Shown here: positions 16,719 to 24,568 of the stretch, one piece after another
How the letters are laid out: every line of letters begins with the position of its first letter
How positions within the stretch are numbered: the stretch's first letter is position 1
Assembly: GCA_013100805.1 (NCBI GenBank)
Contig: CP040000.1
Span: 248,001 to 312,000, forward strand
DNA from: Candidatus Saccharibacteria bacterium oral taxon 488
GTDB lineage: Bacteria; Patescibacteriota; Saccharimonadia; Saccharimonadales; Saccharimonadaceae
Direction: 5' to 3'
DNA: 64,000 nt
Translations under genes and position numbers: made by a program
Notes under the pieces: generated by a model
The model's database searches: none
What the model was told of the DNA's origin: nothing
The model's input: only the letters and a program-made list of their open reading frames with translations

Positions 16719-17978
16719 ATGACAACGAAGCAATCTGAACGCATCGTGTTTCCGAAGAAGTTTTTATGGGGTGCAGCGACGTCGGCACATCAGGTCGAGG
16801 GCGGTCTGGTGAATCAGTGGACGACGTGGGAGCTTGAACATGCCAAGCGGCTGTCCGTGCAGGCGCCGCATCAATTTGGTGATATTGATAGCTGGCCGCG
16901 CATCAAAAAAGAGGCGACTAGGCCTGACAACTACGTATCGGGGCGGGGTGTCGATCATTACCATCGCTACGAGGAAGATTTCGCGATTCTCAAGAGCCTC
17001 AACATGAATGCCTTTCGGTTCTGTATTGAATGGGCGCGAATTGAGCCGCAAGAGGGCGCGTGGGATGCGGCGGCGATCACCCACTATCGGACGTATTTGC
17101 GGACGCTGAAAAAGATGGGTATTACGCCGGTGGTGACGCTGTTTCATTTCACGCTGCCGGAGTGGTTTATGGCCAAGGGTGGTTTTGAAAAGCGGCGCAA
17201 CATCAAATATTTCGTGTATTATGTTGAAAAAGTCTTGAGCGAGCTGGGGCGCGACATTGAGTGGATCGTGACGATTAACGAGCCGACTGTCTATGCTGGC
17301 GAGAGTTATCTCGAGGGGCATTGGCCGCCAAATAAAACTTGTAAGCGTGATATGCTGCGCGTGCTCTATAATCTCGTTACGGCGCATAAAAAAGTGTATA
17401 AATTGACGCGTGCTCGCAAAAAGTGGAAGGTGTCGATGGCGCATCATCTGATCTATTGCTATCCGGGCGATGATGCGATTCTCAGTCGTGCTAGTGCGCG
17501 GGTGGCAAATTATCTCCTGAATACGTGGGTGCTGCGTCGAGTGCGGCGGCATAGTGATTTTTTGGCGATCAATTATTACTTTGCCCGGCGGATTTATGGC
17601 TATCGGGTGCATGACCCGTACCTGAAGGTCAGTGATCTTGGCTGGGATATGCAGCCGGATAAATTGCAGTATCTACTGGAGGACGTGGCCGAGTGCTACC
17701 AGTTGCCAATTATGATTACCGAGAATGGACTGGCGGACGGCACTGATAGTCAGCGGCAGTGGTGGCTGACCGAGACGATCAAGGCCATGCATGAGGCATT
17801 GAAGCGTGATGTCAAGCTAATCGGTTATTTGCACTGGAGCCTGCTTGATAATTTTGAATGGGATAAGGGCTACTGGCCAAAGTTTGGCCTGGTAGCAGTC
17901 GATCGGCAAACCATGACCCGGACGGTGCGACCAAGCGCACGCTGGTTCGCGGCGGTGATCAAGAAGCTGCGCGTGTAG
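16719..17978 (+). CDS. Glycoside hydrolase family 1 beta-glycosidase
   Basis: The 419-residue TIM-barrel enzyme has the GH1 N-terminal signature FLWGAATSAHQVEGG, the acid/base Glu in TINEPTVYA (about residue 190), the nucleophile Glu in ITENGLAD (about residue 337) and the barrel end HWSLLDNFEWDKGYWPKFGL. It hydrolyses beta-linked glucosides or related sugars in the cytoplasm; there is no signal peptide. TATAAT 16705-16710 lies 8 nt before ATG 16719. It stands alone without a sugar transporter, so it may act on imported or host-derived disaccharides. Confidence 0.93.
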   Translation: MTTKQSERIVFPKKFLWGAATSAHQVEGGLVNQWTTWELEHAKRLSVQAPHQFGDIDSWPRIKKEATRPDNYVSGRGVDHYHRYEEDFAILKSLNMNAFRFCIEWARIEPQEGAWDAAAITHYRTYLRTLKKMGITPVVTLFHFTLPEWFMAKGGFEKRRNIKYFVYYVEKVLSELGRDIEWIVTINEPTVYAGESYLEGHWPPNKTCKRDMLRVLYNLVTAHKKVYKLTRARKKWKVSMAHHLIYCYPGDDAILSRASARVANYLLNTWVLRRVRRHSDFLAINYYFARRIYGYRVHDPYLKVSDLGWDMQPDKLQYLLEDVAECYQLPIMITENGLADGTDSQRQWWLTETIKAMHEALKRDVKLIGYLHWSLLDNFEWDKGYWPKFGLVAVDRQTMTRTVRPSARWFAAVIKKLRV

Positions 17979-18027
17979 CTTATCTAGGGGCGGTACTGGC
18001 GTAAGCTGTGGGCAAGGATAGCGCCAG

Positions 18028-18056
18028 TTGACATTATTGATATATTATGCTAATAT
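18028..18056 (+). promoter_or_regulatory. Promoter TTGACA-17-TAATAT
   Basis: A perfect TTGACA 18028-18033 with TAATAT 18051-18056. The initiating ATG at 18067 is 10 nt beyond the -10 box; earlier in-frame starts lie within the promoter. Confidence 0.75.
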
Positions 18057-18066
18057 GCAACTAGTA

Positions 18067-19872
18067 ATGACCGAAACAAATACGACTAACATTAGTGCTG
18101 CTGGCGAGGGGATGCCCCCGTCCCGGGTTGTTGAGGAGTCTCTCTCGTCAGAAACAAAAGGCGAAAAACCGGGCTTCTTGGGTAGGATAAGAAAGGCTGT
18201 GGGCAATTTGGCGTTGCGGCTTATAGCGCGCGGCAAAGACGGCCAAGCTAACAGAGACAATAGTGGTGCTGATAGTGAAAATTCTGATGGTGCGGAAGAA
18301 ACAGCAGAAACACTTGACGATGAAACACTGCAGAGAATTGAGGAGATTGAGGAGCGGTGTGACTTCTACGTTGATATTCTTCTAGAGGACAGTGATATCG
18401 CAGATATGCTTATGTCTGGTAAGTATGAAGAAATAGAAAAATTTATACCTAATATAAGAGAGTTGGTTGCGAGTGATGGTCGGCTTAATCCAGAGTCGGA
18501 AGATTATGATTTTGATTACGCCGGGGATACTTTATTGCGCTTAGCACGAAATAGTGTTAAGGAGCTTTTTAGGAGACAGTATGAGCATATGCCAAAACTC
18601 ACCGATAAACTGCGTCACGTAATGTGGGAGCTGATCAATTCAGTACGCTCTTTGGCTGATAGCTATGATCCCTCCTATATTTTTGACAATGAATACCAGC
18701 ACTCAATGTTTGAACTGATAGGAGTCGAAAGGATGTTGCCCGAGGGGGTGGCCAAAGAGTTTAGGGACATGGTCCTCAGTGAGGTAGCTAGATATGTTAC
18801 GATGTTGAACCATAATTGCGATTATGGTTACAAGACGACAATGAAGTGGTTGGAGGATCGTGGTTTTCCACCGTGCTACTGGCCGCGAGATGCAAGAGAA
18901 CGAGAGGATTTTCCAGAGCCGCTGCGCCAAGTACTTGTTGAAGATGCGGTAAGCCATATCGACCACTTGGTAATTAGGTACTATGGCAGAGGAGATAGGG
19001 GGGAATGGGTAGATGCGGAGGTAATGCATAAATATTTTGAGGCGCGTTGGCTAGGCATGATTCCCTCCGAAATTTGTGGTAGTTATGATGGGAATCTGAT
19101 TTACTATTGGCATCAGTGGGTTAACGATATGGACAAGGTTATTGATGGAGTTGGACTAGACAACGCCAAAAAGCTGCAGAAAGAACTTGGGATAACCCAT
19201 TTTGGTGATTGGAGTCCAGAGACTTTGAGGGGTACGCTGAAGCTACTAGAAACTGGACGTACCGAATCCGGTAATCCAGCAACGATTATCGTCAGGGGTG
19301 CTACAGGAGACCATAACGGTGCTGCGGGGACGTATGGAGATATAGAATCCCCCAATACATTTGCTGTTGAAATAAACCATACGAGTGATCTGTCTGGTGT
19401 AGTAGCAAAGCTACAACAGGCTGGTGTTGATAGTAATACGTTTGATACAGTTGTCCTGTTTGGTCATGGCTCTGAGAAGCATTTTTTCATGTCGTCGGAC
19501 GAGAAGATACCGCCCAATCCTCGGAAATGGTGCAATAAAAAAGGTATGCGTAGCCTGATAGAGACGCTGGGGATAGGCACGATCATACTAGACTTGTGTC
19601 ATCCACTTGTGCGGGAAAAAAGATTTGATGCTCTTATGGTTGGTGACAAGCCACAGCAACGTAGAGGTACGGCGGTAGCGCTATCTAAGGCGTTTCCTGG
19701 GGTGCAGGTTATTAGCGGATTGGACGGGGCAACAAGTTCTTACATTATAAAGGGAACAGGCAATATGCAAATCACCACAGAAGACAAGGGTACAATAAAC
19801 GCATCATCAATGACAGCAGTAACTAAAAACGGGTTAACACGTGTGCATAGAGAGGAGGTTAAAATCCAATGA
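18067..19872 (+). CDS. Large hypothetical protein with possible caspase-like C-terminal domain
   Basis: A 601-residue soluble protein. Residues about 1-90 are low-complexity and acidic, with a basic patch (GFLGRIRKAVGNLALRLIARG). The middle (about 100-380) is helical and unrecognised. The last third contains TIIVRGATGDHNGA, then VVLFGHGSEKHFF and about 55 residues later TIILDLCHPL, a spacing and His-Gly/Asp-x-Cys pattern typical of caspase-fold cysteine peptidases (CHAT, C11, gingipain types). The His and Cys would be the catalytic dyad. This assignment is an inference from pattern only. The following gene overlaps by 4 nt. A peptidase activated with its partner, or an inactive scaffold, are both possible. 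Confidence 0.6.
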   Translation: MTETNTTNISAAGEGMPPSRVVEESLSSETKGEKPGFLGRIRKAVGNLALRLIARGKDGQANRDNSGADSENSDGAEETAETLDDETLQRIEEIEERCDFYVDILLEDSDIADMLMSGKYEEIEKFIPNIRELVASDGRLNPESEDYDFDYAGDTLLRLARNSVKELFRRQYEHMPKLTDKLRHVMWELINSVRSLADSYDPSYIFDNEYQHSMFELIGVERMLPEGVAKEFRDMVLSEVARYVTMLNHNCDYGYKTTMKWLEDRGFPPCYWPRDAREREDFPEPLRQVLVEDAVSHIDHLVIRYYGRGDRGEWVDAEVMHKYFEARWLGMIPSEICGSYDGNLIYYWHQWVNDMDKVIDGVGLDNAKKLQKELGITHFGDWSPETLRGTLKLLETGRTESGNPATIIVRGATGDHNGAAGTYGDIESPNTFAVEINHTSDLSGVVAKLQQAGVDSNTFDTVVLFGHGSEKHFFMSSDEKIPPNPRKWCNKKGMRSLIETLGIGTIILDLCHPLVREKRFDALMVGDKPQQRRGTAVALSKAFPGVQVISGLDGATSSYIIKGTGNMQITTEDKGTINASSMTAVTKNGLTRVHREEVKIQ

Positions 19873-20279
19873 GCGAGACAGTAGAAAGAAACAGCGGTCC
19901 ATCACTACGAGAACAGTTACTCAAAGTATCACAGGAGATGAGTCAAACCCTCATTGACTGCGAGCAGGTGGCGCAGAATTATTTGAATAGTATAGCGGGT
20001 GTGATGCGTCATTTGGGTGTTAGCTCTAGGGACGTTGATCTCGGTCAGTTTGATGAAAACGGCGATGTGTCGAAGACAGAGTTCGACACGTATCGTATTT
20101 GCTGCGATAATACCGATGAAGGTGAAAGAGGTGATTGTCACGTCTATAAAGTTGCTGCTGATGAAAATTTGCGCGAGATTACTGCGCAAGGGGCGGATCT
20201 TGATACGTGCAATGTACTAGAGCGACTTAAGCGTGAGTTATATCGCACGACCCGTGATGCGGTGCACCGTAACCAATAG
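19869..20279 (+). CDS. Hypothetical partner of the upstream gene
   Basis: A 136-residue soluble helical protein with no motif I recognise, containing SLREQLLKVSQEMSQTLIDC and several cysteines (CEQ, ICCDN, DCHVY, TCN). It overlaps the caspase-like gene by 4 nt (ATGA) with an upstream GAGGAGG Shine-Dalgarno, so it is made with it and is probably a binding partner. A strong terminator follows. Confidence 0.65.
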   Translation: MSETVERNSGPSLREQLLKVSQEMSQTLIDCEQVAQNYLNSIAGVMRHLGVSSRDVDLGQFDENGDVSKTEFDTYRICCDNTDEGERGDCHVYKVAADENLREITAQGADLDTCNVLERLKRELYRTTRDAVHRNQ

Positions 20280-20306
20280 TGTTTTAGTCGAGCACAGCAC
20301 CACTAG

Positions 20307-20336
20307 ACTTTTCCACAGAATCGTGGAAAAGTTTTT
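20307..20336 (+). terminator. Rho-independent terminator ahead of the dcw cluster
   Basis: ACTTTTCCAC (20307-20316) pairs perfectly with GTGGAAAAGT (20323-20332) around a 6-nt loop and runs into five T residues. It separates the caspase-like operon from the mraZ promoter. Confidence 0.9.
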
Positions 20337-20350
20337 GTTTGGTAGGGAAA

Positions 20351-20404
20351 TGGGTAGAAAGTGGGTAAAAAGGCTTGCATGTGGGTAGTTGTGGGTAGTA
20401 TAGT
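20351..20404 (+). promoter_or_regulatory. mraZ promoter with four TGGGTA MraZ boxes
   Basis: TGGGTA occurs in direct orientation at 20351, 20362, 20382 and 20392. Spacing is 11, 20 and 10 bp, about one or two helical turns. TTGCAT 20375-20380 and TATAGT 20399-20404 (18 bp apart) form the promoter, so two boxes lie upstream of the -35 and two lie between -35 and -10. MraZ of other bacteria binds TGGGN direct repeats at its own promoter. The arrangement predicts autorepression of the whole division cluster. Confidence 0.85.
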
Positions 20405-20496
20405 GGAGTCAGTGGAACGAAAGTTGATGGAAATCACCAACCAAAACAAACATCCACTACGAAAAACCAACTAATCTACCACGGAGGAAGGGCGAC

Positions 20497-20865
20497 GTGC
20501 AGACAGATTACTTTGAGCGAAAGTTGGACGACAAGCGGCGCTTGACGATCCCGGCCGAGCTCAGGGCAGAGTTTGCATCCGGCGTCGTGTTGACTCGCGG
20601 GTTTGGCAACTATCTTCACTTGTATCCACAGCAAGTCTGGGATCGGGAAGTGGAGGGCGCGCTGACCGGAAGTATTCTGGATGAGCGCGTGGCCGACCTG
20701 AACGTCAAGTTTCGCCGCGGTAAAACCGCCTCGGCGCTCGACCAGAAACAGGGGCGAGTGACGATTGAACAGCATCTACTCGACTATGCTGGTATTGACC
20801 GGGAAGTCGTGGCGGTGCGGGCGGGCGCGTATTTTCGGCTGATGGCGGCTGAGAATGCGGATTGA
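20497..20865 (+). CDS. mraZ: Transcriptional regulator MraZ
   Basis: The 122-residue protein has two AbrB-like MraZ repeats: LDDKRRLTIPAELRAEF near the N-terminus and LDQKQGRVTIEQHLLDYAGI in the C-terminal half, each containing a variant of the DxxGRxxxP motif. It starts at GTG with GGAGGA 8 nt upstream and has a leader of roughly 85 nt from the promoter, in contrast with the leaderless genes around. It is the first gene of the division and wall cluster and probably represses it through the four TGGGTA boxes. Confidence 0.93.
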   Translation: MQTDYFERKLDDKRRLTIPAELRAEFASGVVLTRGFGNYLHLYPQQVWDREVEGALTGSILDERVADLNVKFRRGKTASALDQKQGRVTIEQHLLDYAGIDREVVAVRAGAYFRLMAAENAD

Positions 20866-21170
20866 TTAGCCGGGGTCAGTACTTTAACAATTTGGAAACC
20901 TCTCGAGATCAACTATCTGGGTATTTGAAGATGGCAGGTGGCAATTTGCTCCACGATAAAAACGGCAACGTTCTTTCCTCAAAACACCTCCCAAAAAACT
21001 CCACCTCACACATAAGTCTCTTTTGGAAACTATGGTTGTCACTGACAATCATCACATTTCCACTCTTAGACAACAAAAACAAACAAAACACAAATACAAA
21101 ACAGCCAGAATTAAATATCCAGTTAGGTGATCTCGAGCAGCAAAAGAGGAGGGGCTCGCCCCTCCGGTAG
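20862..21170 (+). CDS. Doubtful small ORF between mraZ and rsmH
   Basis: An open frame of 102 codons beginning at TTG within the mraZ stop, or at ATG 20931. It has one hydrophobic stretch (HISLFWKLWLSLTIITFPLL) then a Lys/Asn/Gln-rich tail. Composition is richer in A and C than its neighbours, there is no good RBS, and the last codons run into the GC-rich hairpin at 21150-21167. It may be a chance frame, but it almost fills a 396-bp gap in an otherwise tight cluster. Confidence 0.25.
   Translation: MISRGQYFNNLETSRDQLSGYLKMAGGNLLHDKNGNVLSSKHLPKNSTSHISLFWKLWLSLTIITFPLLDNKNKQNTNTKQPELNIQLGDLEQQKRRGSPLR
21150..21167 (+). terminator. GC-rich hairpin before rsmH
   Basis: GGAGGGGC and GCCCCTCC pair over eight bases around a very short TC loop. 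No T tract follows, so it may be an attenuator or processing site rather than a true terminator. The rsmH gene has its own TATACT box (21250-21255) beyond it. Confidence 0.45.
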
Positions 21171-21261
21171 CCAGCCGAACTAAATTCGTCTGCGCTACCT
21201 CCTCCCCCTAAAGCTCGCTTACGCTCGTGCGGATCGGCTTACGGGATGGTATACTTTTGCT

Positions 21262-22179
21262 ATGAGTATTAAAGAACATCCACCACAGTCGGAAGCGCTT
21301 CAGGTAGGCGAACCGATTCATGTTCCCGTACTCCTTGAGGTGACCTTGGATAGGTTGCGGCCAGCTAAAGGCGAGAGGTATCTCGACCTGACGGCTGGCT
21401 ACGGCGGCCATGCCAGGGAATTCTTACAGAGGACGGATAATTACTTGGGCGCAGTGCTGGTTGACCGCGATGATAACGCGATTAGCACGCTGGGCGATTT
21501 GGCTGAAAAAGGCGCGACGCTAATTCACAAGGATTTTGTGAGCGCAGCGCAGGATTTGGTCAAGCAGGGACGTACATTTGACGTGATTTTGGCTGATTTG
21601 GGGGTGTCGTCACCGCAGCTTGACAGAGCAGAGAGAGGTTTTTCGTTTCGGTTTGACGGGCCGCTGGATATGCGGATGGACAATCGGACGGAAATCACAG
21701 CAGCGGATATCGTCAATTCGTATTCGGTTGATGAGCTGACGCGGCTGATGACTCGTTACGGCGAGGAAAGTCCCGGGCGGGCTAGGCGAATTGCGTTGGC
21801 GATTGTTGGTGTCAGGCCGATTCGGGGGACGACCGAGCTGGCTGATCTGATCAAGCACACTGTCGGTCGCGGCGGGATGAAACATCATCCGGCGACTCGC
21901 ACCTTTCAGGCACTACGCATTGAGGTCAATCACGAGCTTCGGCTGATTGAAGAATTATTGCCGCTGTTGCCACGCCTTCTTAATCGGGGCGGGCGAGTTG
22001 GGATAATTAGTTTTCATAGTCTGGAGGATCGATTGGTCAAGCGATATTTCTGGGAGCAAGCAGCTGCTGGCTACGAGGCCGAGCTGATCATCCCAGAGAA
22101 AAAACCGGTGTCTGGAATAGAAGATGTTCACAATCCGCGCAGTCGAAGCGCTCAGTTTCGCTACGCCGTGAAAACATAA
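21262..22179 (+). CDS. rsmH: 16S rRNA (cytosine-1402-N4)-methyltransferase RsmH
   Basis: It methylates C1402 of 16S rRNA. The 305-residue protein has the N-terminal HVPVLLEVTLDRL, SAM-binding YLDLTAGYGGHAREFL, the motif ILADLGVSSPQLDRAERGFSF and the C-terminal RVGIISFHSLEDRLVKRYF. Length is normal. TATACT 21250-21255 ends 6 nt before ATG, so a second, leaderless promoter drives the cluster from here in addition to the mraZ promoter. Confidence 0.96.
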   Translation: MSIKEHPPQSEALQVGEPIHVPVLLEVTLDRLRPAKGERYLDLTAGYGGHAREFLQRTDNYLGAVLVDRDDNAISTLGDLAEKGATLIHKDFVSAAQDLVKQGRTFDVILADLGVSSPQLDRAERGFSFRFDGPLDMRMDNRTEITAADIVNSYSVDELTRLMTRYGEESPGRARRIALAIVGVRPIRGTTELADLIKHTVGRGGMKHHPATRTFQALRIEVNHELRLIEELLPLLPRLLNRGGRVGIISFHSLEDRLVKRYFWEQAAAGYEAELIIPEKKPVSGIEDVHNPRSRSAQFRYAVKT

Positions 22180-22202
22180 ACAAAAAGAAGGAGGGCGACA
22201 CC

Positions 22203-22274
22203 ATGCCAATCCACATCAAAGTACAATTCCAGGACGCAGAAGCAGCTGAGACCGTTGCGGTACGCCGCGGCTAA
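22203..22274 (+). CDS. 23-codon leader-like ORF before ftsL
   Basis: ATG 22203 is preceded by a very strong GAAGGAGGG Shine-Dalgarno and encodes MPIHIKVQFQDAEAAETVAV plus three residues, ending in TAATAA. Two hairpins follow: GCTTG...CAAGC (about 22281-22313), and a GU-tolerant stem at 22313-22344 ahead of ftsL. The combination of a well-translated short ORF and alternative hairpins looks like a leader peptide or attenuator, although a small functional protein or remnant is possible. Confidence 0.4.
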   Translation: MPIHIKVQFQDAEAAETVAVRRG

Positions 22275-22431
22275 TAAGCTCGCTTGATAGTTTTCCCGGA
22301 AAAAGTATGCAAGCTCGGCGGCTCGCTCCCCTAAGGTGAGGGCGGGCCGACCGGCTATATTTTCTCGTGTCTTGATGACGCGCCACCCAAAAACCAAACG
22401 TAACAATAGTAAACACACACAGAAATTATTT

Positions 22432-22782
22432 ATGCACACACGCTCATCCACCACATTTACCCCGCGTCGTCCTGGGCCGCAGCTTCGCCGTAACCAGAAC
22501 GCCACCCGTTTTCGATCACAGACCAAGCTCGGGCCAGTGGCACATACGGTGCTGGTGGCGCTGATGATTATGGTGCTGGGGCTGGTGTACTTGACGCAGG
22601 CGACCAAGACGACGGCCTATGGCTACGAGGCGGAGGGGCTGGACTCACAGCTGAATGAGCTGGCGACGAAAAAGTCAGAGCTAGAGGTACAGAATGCGCG
22701 GCTGACAGCACTCGAAAAGGTCAAGCATAGCAACGTCGCCTCGGCGATGAAAACACCGACGCAAACGAACTACGCTCGCTAG
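22432..22782 (+). CDS. ftsL: FtsL-like division protein
   Basis: A 116-residue bitopic protein: basic cytoplasmic tail, one membrane segment (VAHTVLVALMIMVLGLVYL), then a predicted extracytoplasmic coiled coil (GLDSQLNELATKKSELEVQNARLTALEKV). Topology, size and position between rsmH and ftsI identify it as FtsL, which joins FtsB and FtsQ in the divisome; sequence identity alone would not. In-frame starts at 22375 and 22336 would lengthen the cytoplasmic tail, and the choice is uncertain. Confidence 0.75.
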   Translation: MHTRSSTTFTPRRPGPQLRRNQNATRFRSQTKLGPVAHTVLVALMIMVLGLVYLTQATKTTAYGYEAEGLDSQLNELATKKSELEVQNARLTALEKVKHSNVASAMKTPTQTNYAR

Positions 22783-22817
22783 CCTGGGGGTAAAAGTGGT
22801 ACAATAGGACAAGCGGT

Positions 22818-24566
22818 ATGAAACGTCACTTAACGCAATCTCGAACCGGCGTACTCGCTATCATTCTGTTGGGGATGATGGCGATTTTTGTGATGCGGCT
22901 GTTTTATCTACAGATCATTAAACACAGCGAATACGTGTCGCTGGCTCAGGCCAGTCAGCAGCGTCATTTTGTCATTCCGGCCGAGCGGGGCAAGCTATAT
23001 ATGATGGATGGCGGCGCGCCCGTTCCCGTGGTGCTCAACCAAACAGTTTATACGGTTATCGCTGATCCCCAGACGGTCAAGCAGGAGCAGCGCCAGCAGA
23101 TTATCGCGGCGCTACAGGAAATTGCCGGTGGCGAGGTAGTGAGTGACGCGGCCAAGCGGCTGGAGCGCACCACCTCTCGCTACGAAGTGCTGGCGCGCAA
23201 CATCACACGCACCCAGGCCGAGAAGTTAAAGGCCAAGGATTTTGTCGGTATCTTGTATCAAAAGGGGTCGATTCGCAACTATCCGGAGGGGCAGCTGGCG
23301 GCGCAGGTGCTAGGCTTCGTGAATGCTGAGGGCAAGGGTCAGTACGGGGTTGAAGGGGCGCTAAACGATAGGCTGAAGGGCCGTGATGGCCTACTCAAAA
23401 CGGTGGCGGACGTGCGTAATGTACCGCTGACGCTGAGTAAGGATAACGTGCGTGTCGAGGCGAAGTCGGGCGAGAATGTGGCGCTGTCGATTGATCGCAA
23501 TGTGCAGAGTCACGCCGAAGAAGCGCTCAAACGAGGTATCGACAAGGCTGGCGCGGCCGAGGGTAGCGTGATAGTGATGAATCCGAATAGTGGGCAGGTG
23601 CTAGCGATGGCAAATTATCCGACGTATAATCCAGCCGAGTACGCCAAGCAAAAAGATGCAGCAGTGTTTAGTAACGCGACGACGATGCTGCCGTTTGAGC
23701 CGGGTTCCATTGTCAAGACGTTCAGTATGGCGACGGGGATTGATAAGGGTGTGGTGACGCCGCAGTCAACGTACTCGAACACTGATTGTACTGAGGTGGG
23801 GGATCGGAAAATTTGTAATGCCCTAAGGGGCCTCGGCGGCACGACGAGTATGCAGAGTGCGTTTAACAATTCGCTCAACGTCGGCATGATCACGATTGCG
23901 CGGCGGCTGGGCGATGGATCGACGATCACCCCAGGTGCGCGGCAGACGCTGTATGAGTATTATCACGACAAATTTGGGTTCGGTGAGGCGACGGGGATTG
24001 AGCTAGCGGAGGCGCTGGGGCTGCTCTACGCGCCGAATCGGCCGGGGGCGGAGGTGAATTACGCTAACATTACGTTCGGGCAGGGTATGAATGCGACGAT
24101 GGTGCAGGCAGCCAGTGCGTTTTGTTCGGTGGTGAATGGCGGGCAGTATTTTCGACCGACGGTGGTAGCTGGAACGGTGGACGTAAATGGCGGCCTGAAG
24201 CCAACAGCTGCTTCGCTACTACGAAGGACGATTTCTGAGCAGTCATCAGCCACGATGCGTGGTATGCTGTCAACGGCGCGGGCGGTTCTCAATCAGCGTA
24301 TGCCCGATAAAGATAAGCCGGGCTATGATGTCGGCGGCAAGACTGGTACCTCAGAGACACTGATCAATGGTAGCTATACTATGGACGAAACAGTAGCGAC
24401 GTATATCGGCTATGGTGGCGCAAATCGCCCCGAGTATGTCATAATGGTACGTGTCGCGGCGCCTGGCAAGCGCAAGAACTTACAGGGTAACATTCACGCT
24501 GCACCAATTTTTACTGATATCTCCAACTGGATGATTGATTATATGAAATTAGCACCGAAGGGATAG
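22818..24566 (+). CDS. ftsI: Penicillin-binding protein FtsI (septal transpeptidase)
   Basis: The 582-residue class B PBP has one N-terminal membrane helix (GVLAIILLGMMAIFVMRLFY), a PBP dimerisation domain and the transpeptidase domain. Catalytic motifs are SIVK within FEPGSIVKTFS (about residue 296), SLN in FNNSLNVGM and KTGTSE near the C-terminus. It crosslinks septal peptidoglycan with FtsW. It follows ftsL by 35 nt and mraY starts 2 nt after its stop. The motif set is complete, so it should be active and beta-lactam-binding. Confidence 0.95.
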   Translation: MKRHLTQSRTGVLAIILLGMMAIFVMRLFYLQIIKHSEYVSLAQASQQRHFVIPAERGKLYMMDGGAPVPVVLNQTVYTVIADPQTVKQEQRQQIIAALQEIAGGEVVSDAAKRLERTTSRYEVLARNITRTQAEKLKAKDFVGILYQKGSIRNYPEGQLAAQVLGFVNAEGKGQYGVEGALNDRLKGRDGLLKTVADVRNVPLTLSKDNVRVEAKSGENVALSIDRNVQSHAEEALKRGIDKAGAAEGSVIVMNPNSGQVLAMANYPTYNPAEYAKQKDAAVFSNATTMLPFEPGSIVKTFSMATGIDKGVVTPQSTYSNTDCTEVGDRKICNALRGLGGTTSMQSAFNNSLNVGMITIARRLGDGSTITPGARQTLYEYYHDKFGFGEATGIELAEALGLLYAPNRPGAEVNYANITFGQGMNATMVQAASAFCSVVNGGQYFRPTVVAGTVDVNGGLKPTAASLLRRTISEQSSATMRGMLSTARAVLNQRMPDKDKPGYDVGGKTGTSETLINGSYTMDETVATYIGYGGANRPEYVIMVRVAAPGKRKNLQGNIHAAPIFTDISNWMIDYMKLAPKG

Positions 24567-24568
24567 CC

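Noticed and set aside
16764..17612. 282-codon minus-strand frame opposite the GH1 gene
   Set aside because: GH1 has both catalytic Glu motifs on the plus strand; the antisense frame is His/Pro/Arg-rich as expected of a shadow.
20862..21261. Riboswitch between mraZ and rsmH
   Set aside because: Only one GC hairpin is clear and no known aptamer core was recognised. The gap is left as a doubtful ORF plus hairpin.
22161..22607. Long minus-strand frame opposite ftsL
   Set aside because: It is antisense to the conserved division cluster, lacks an RBS and has low-quality composition.
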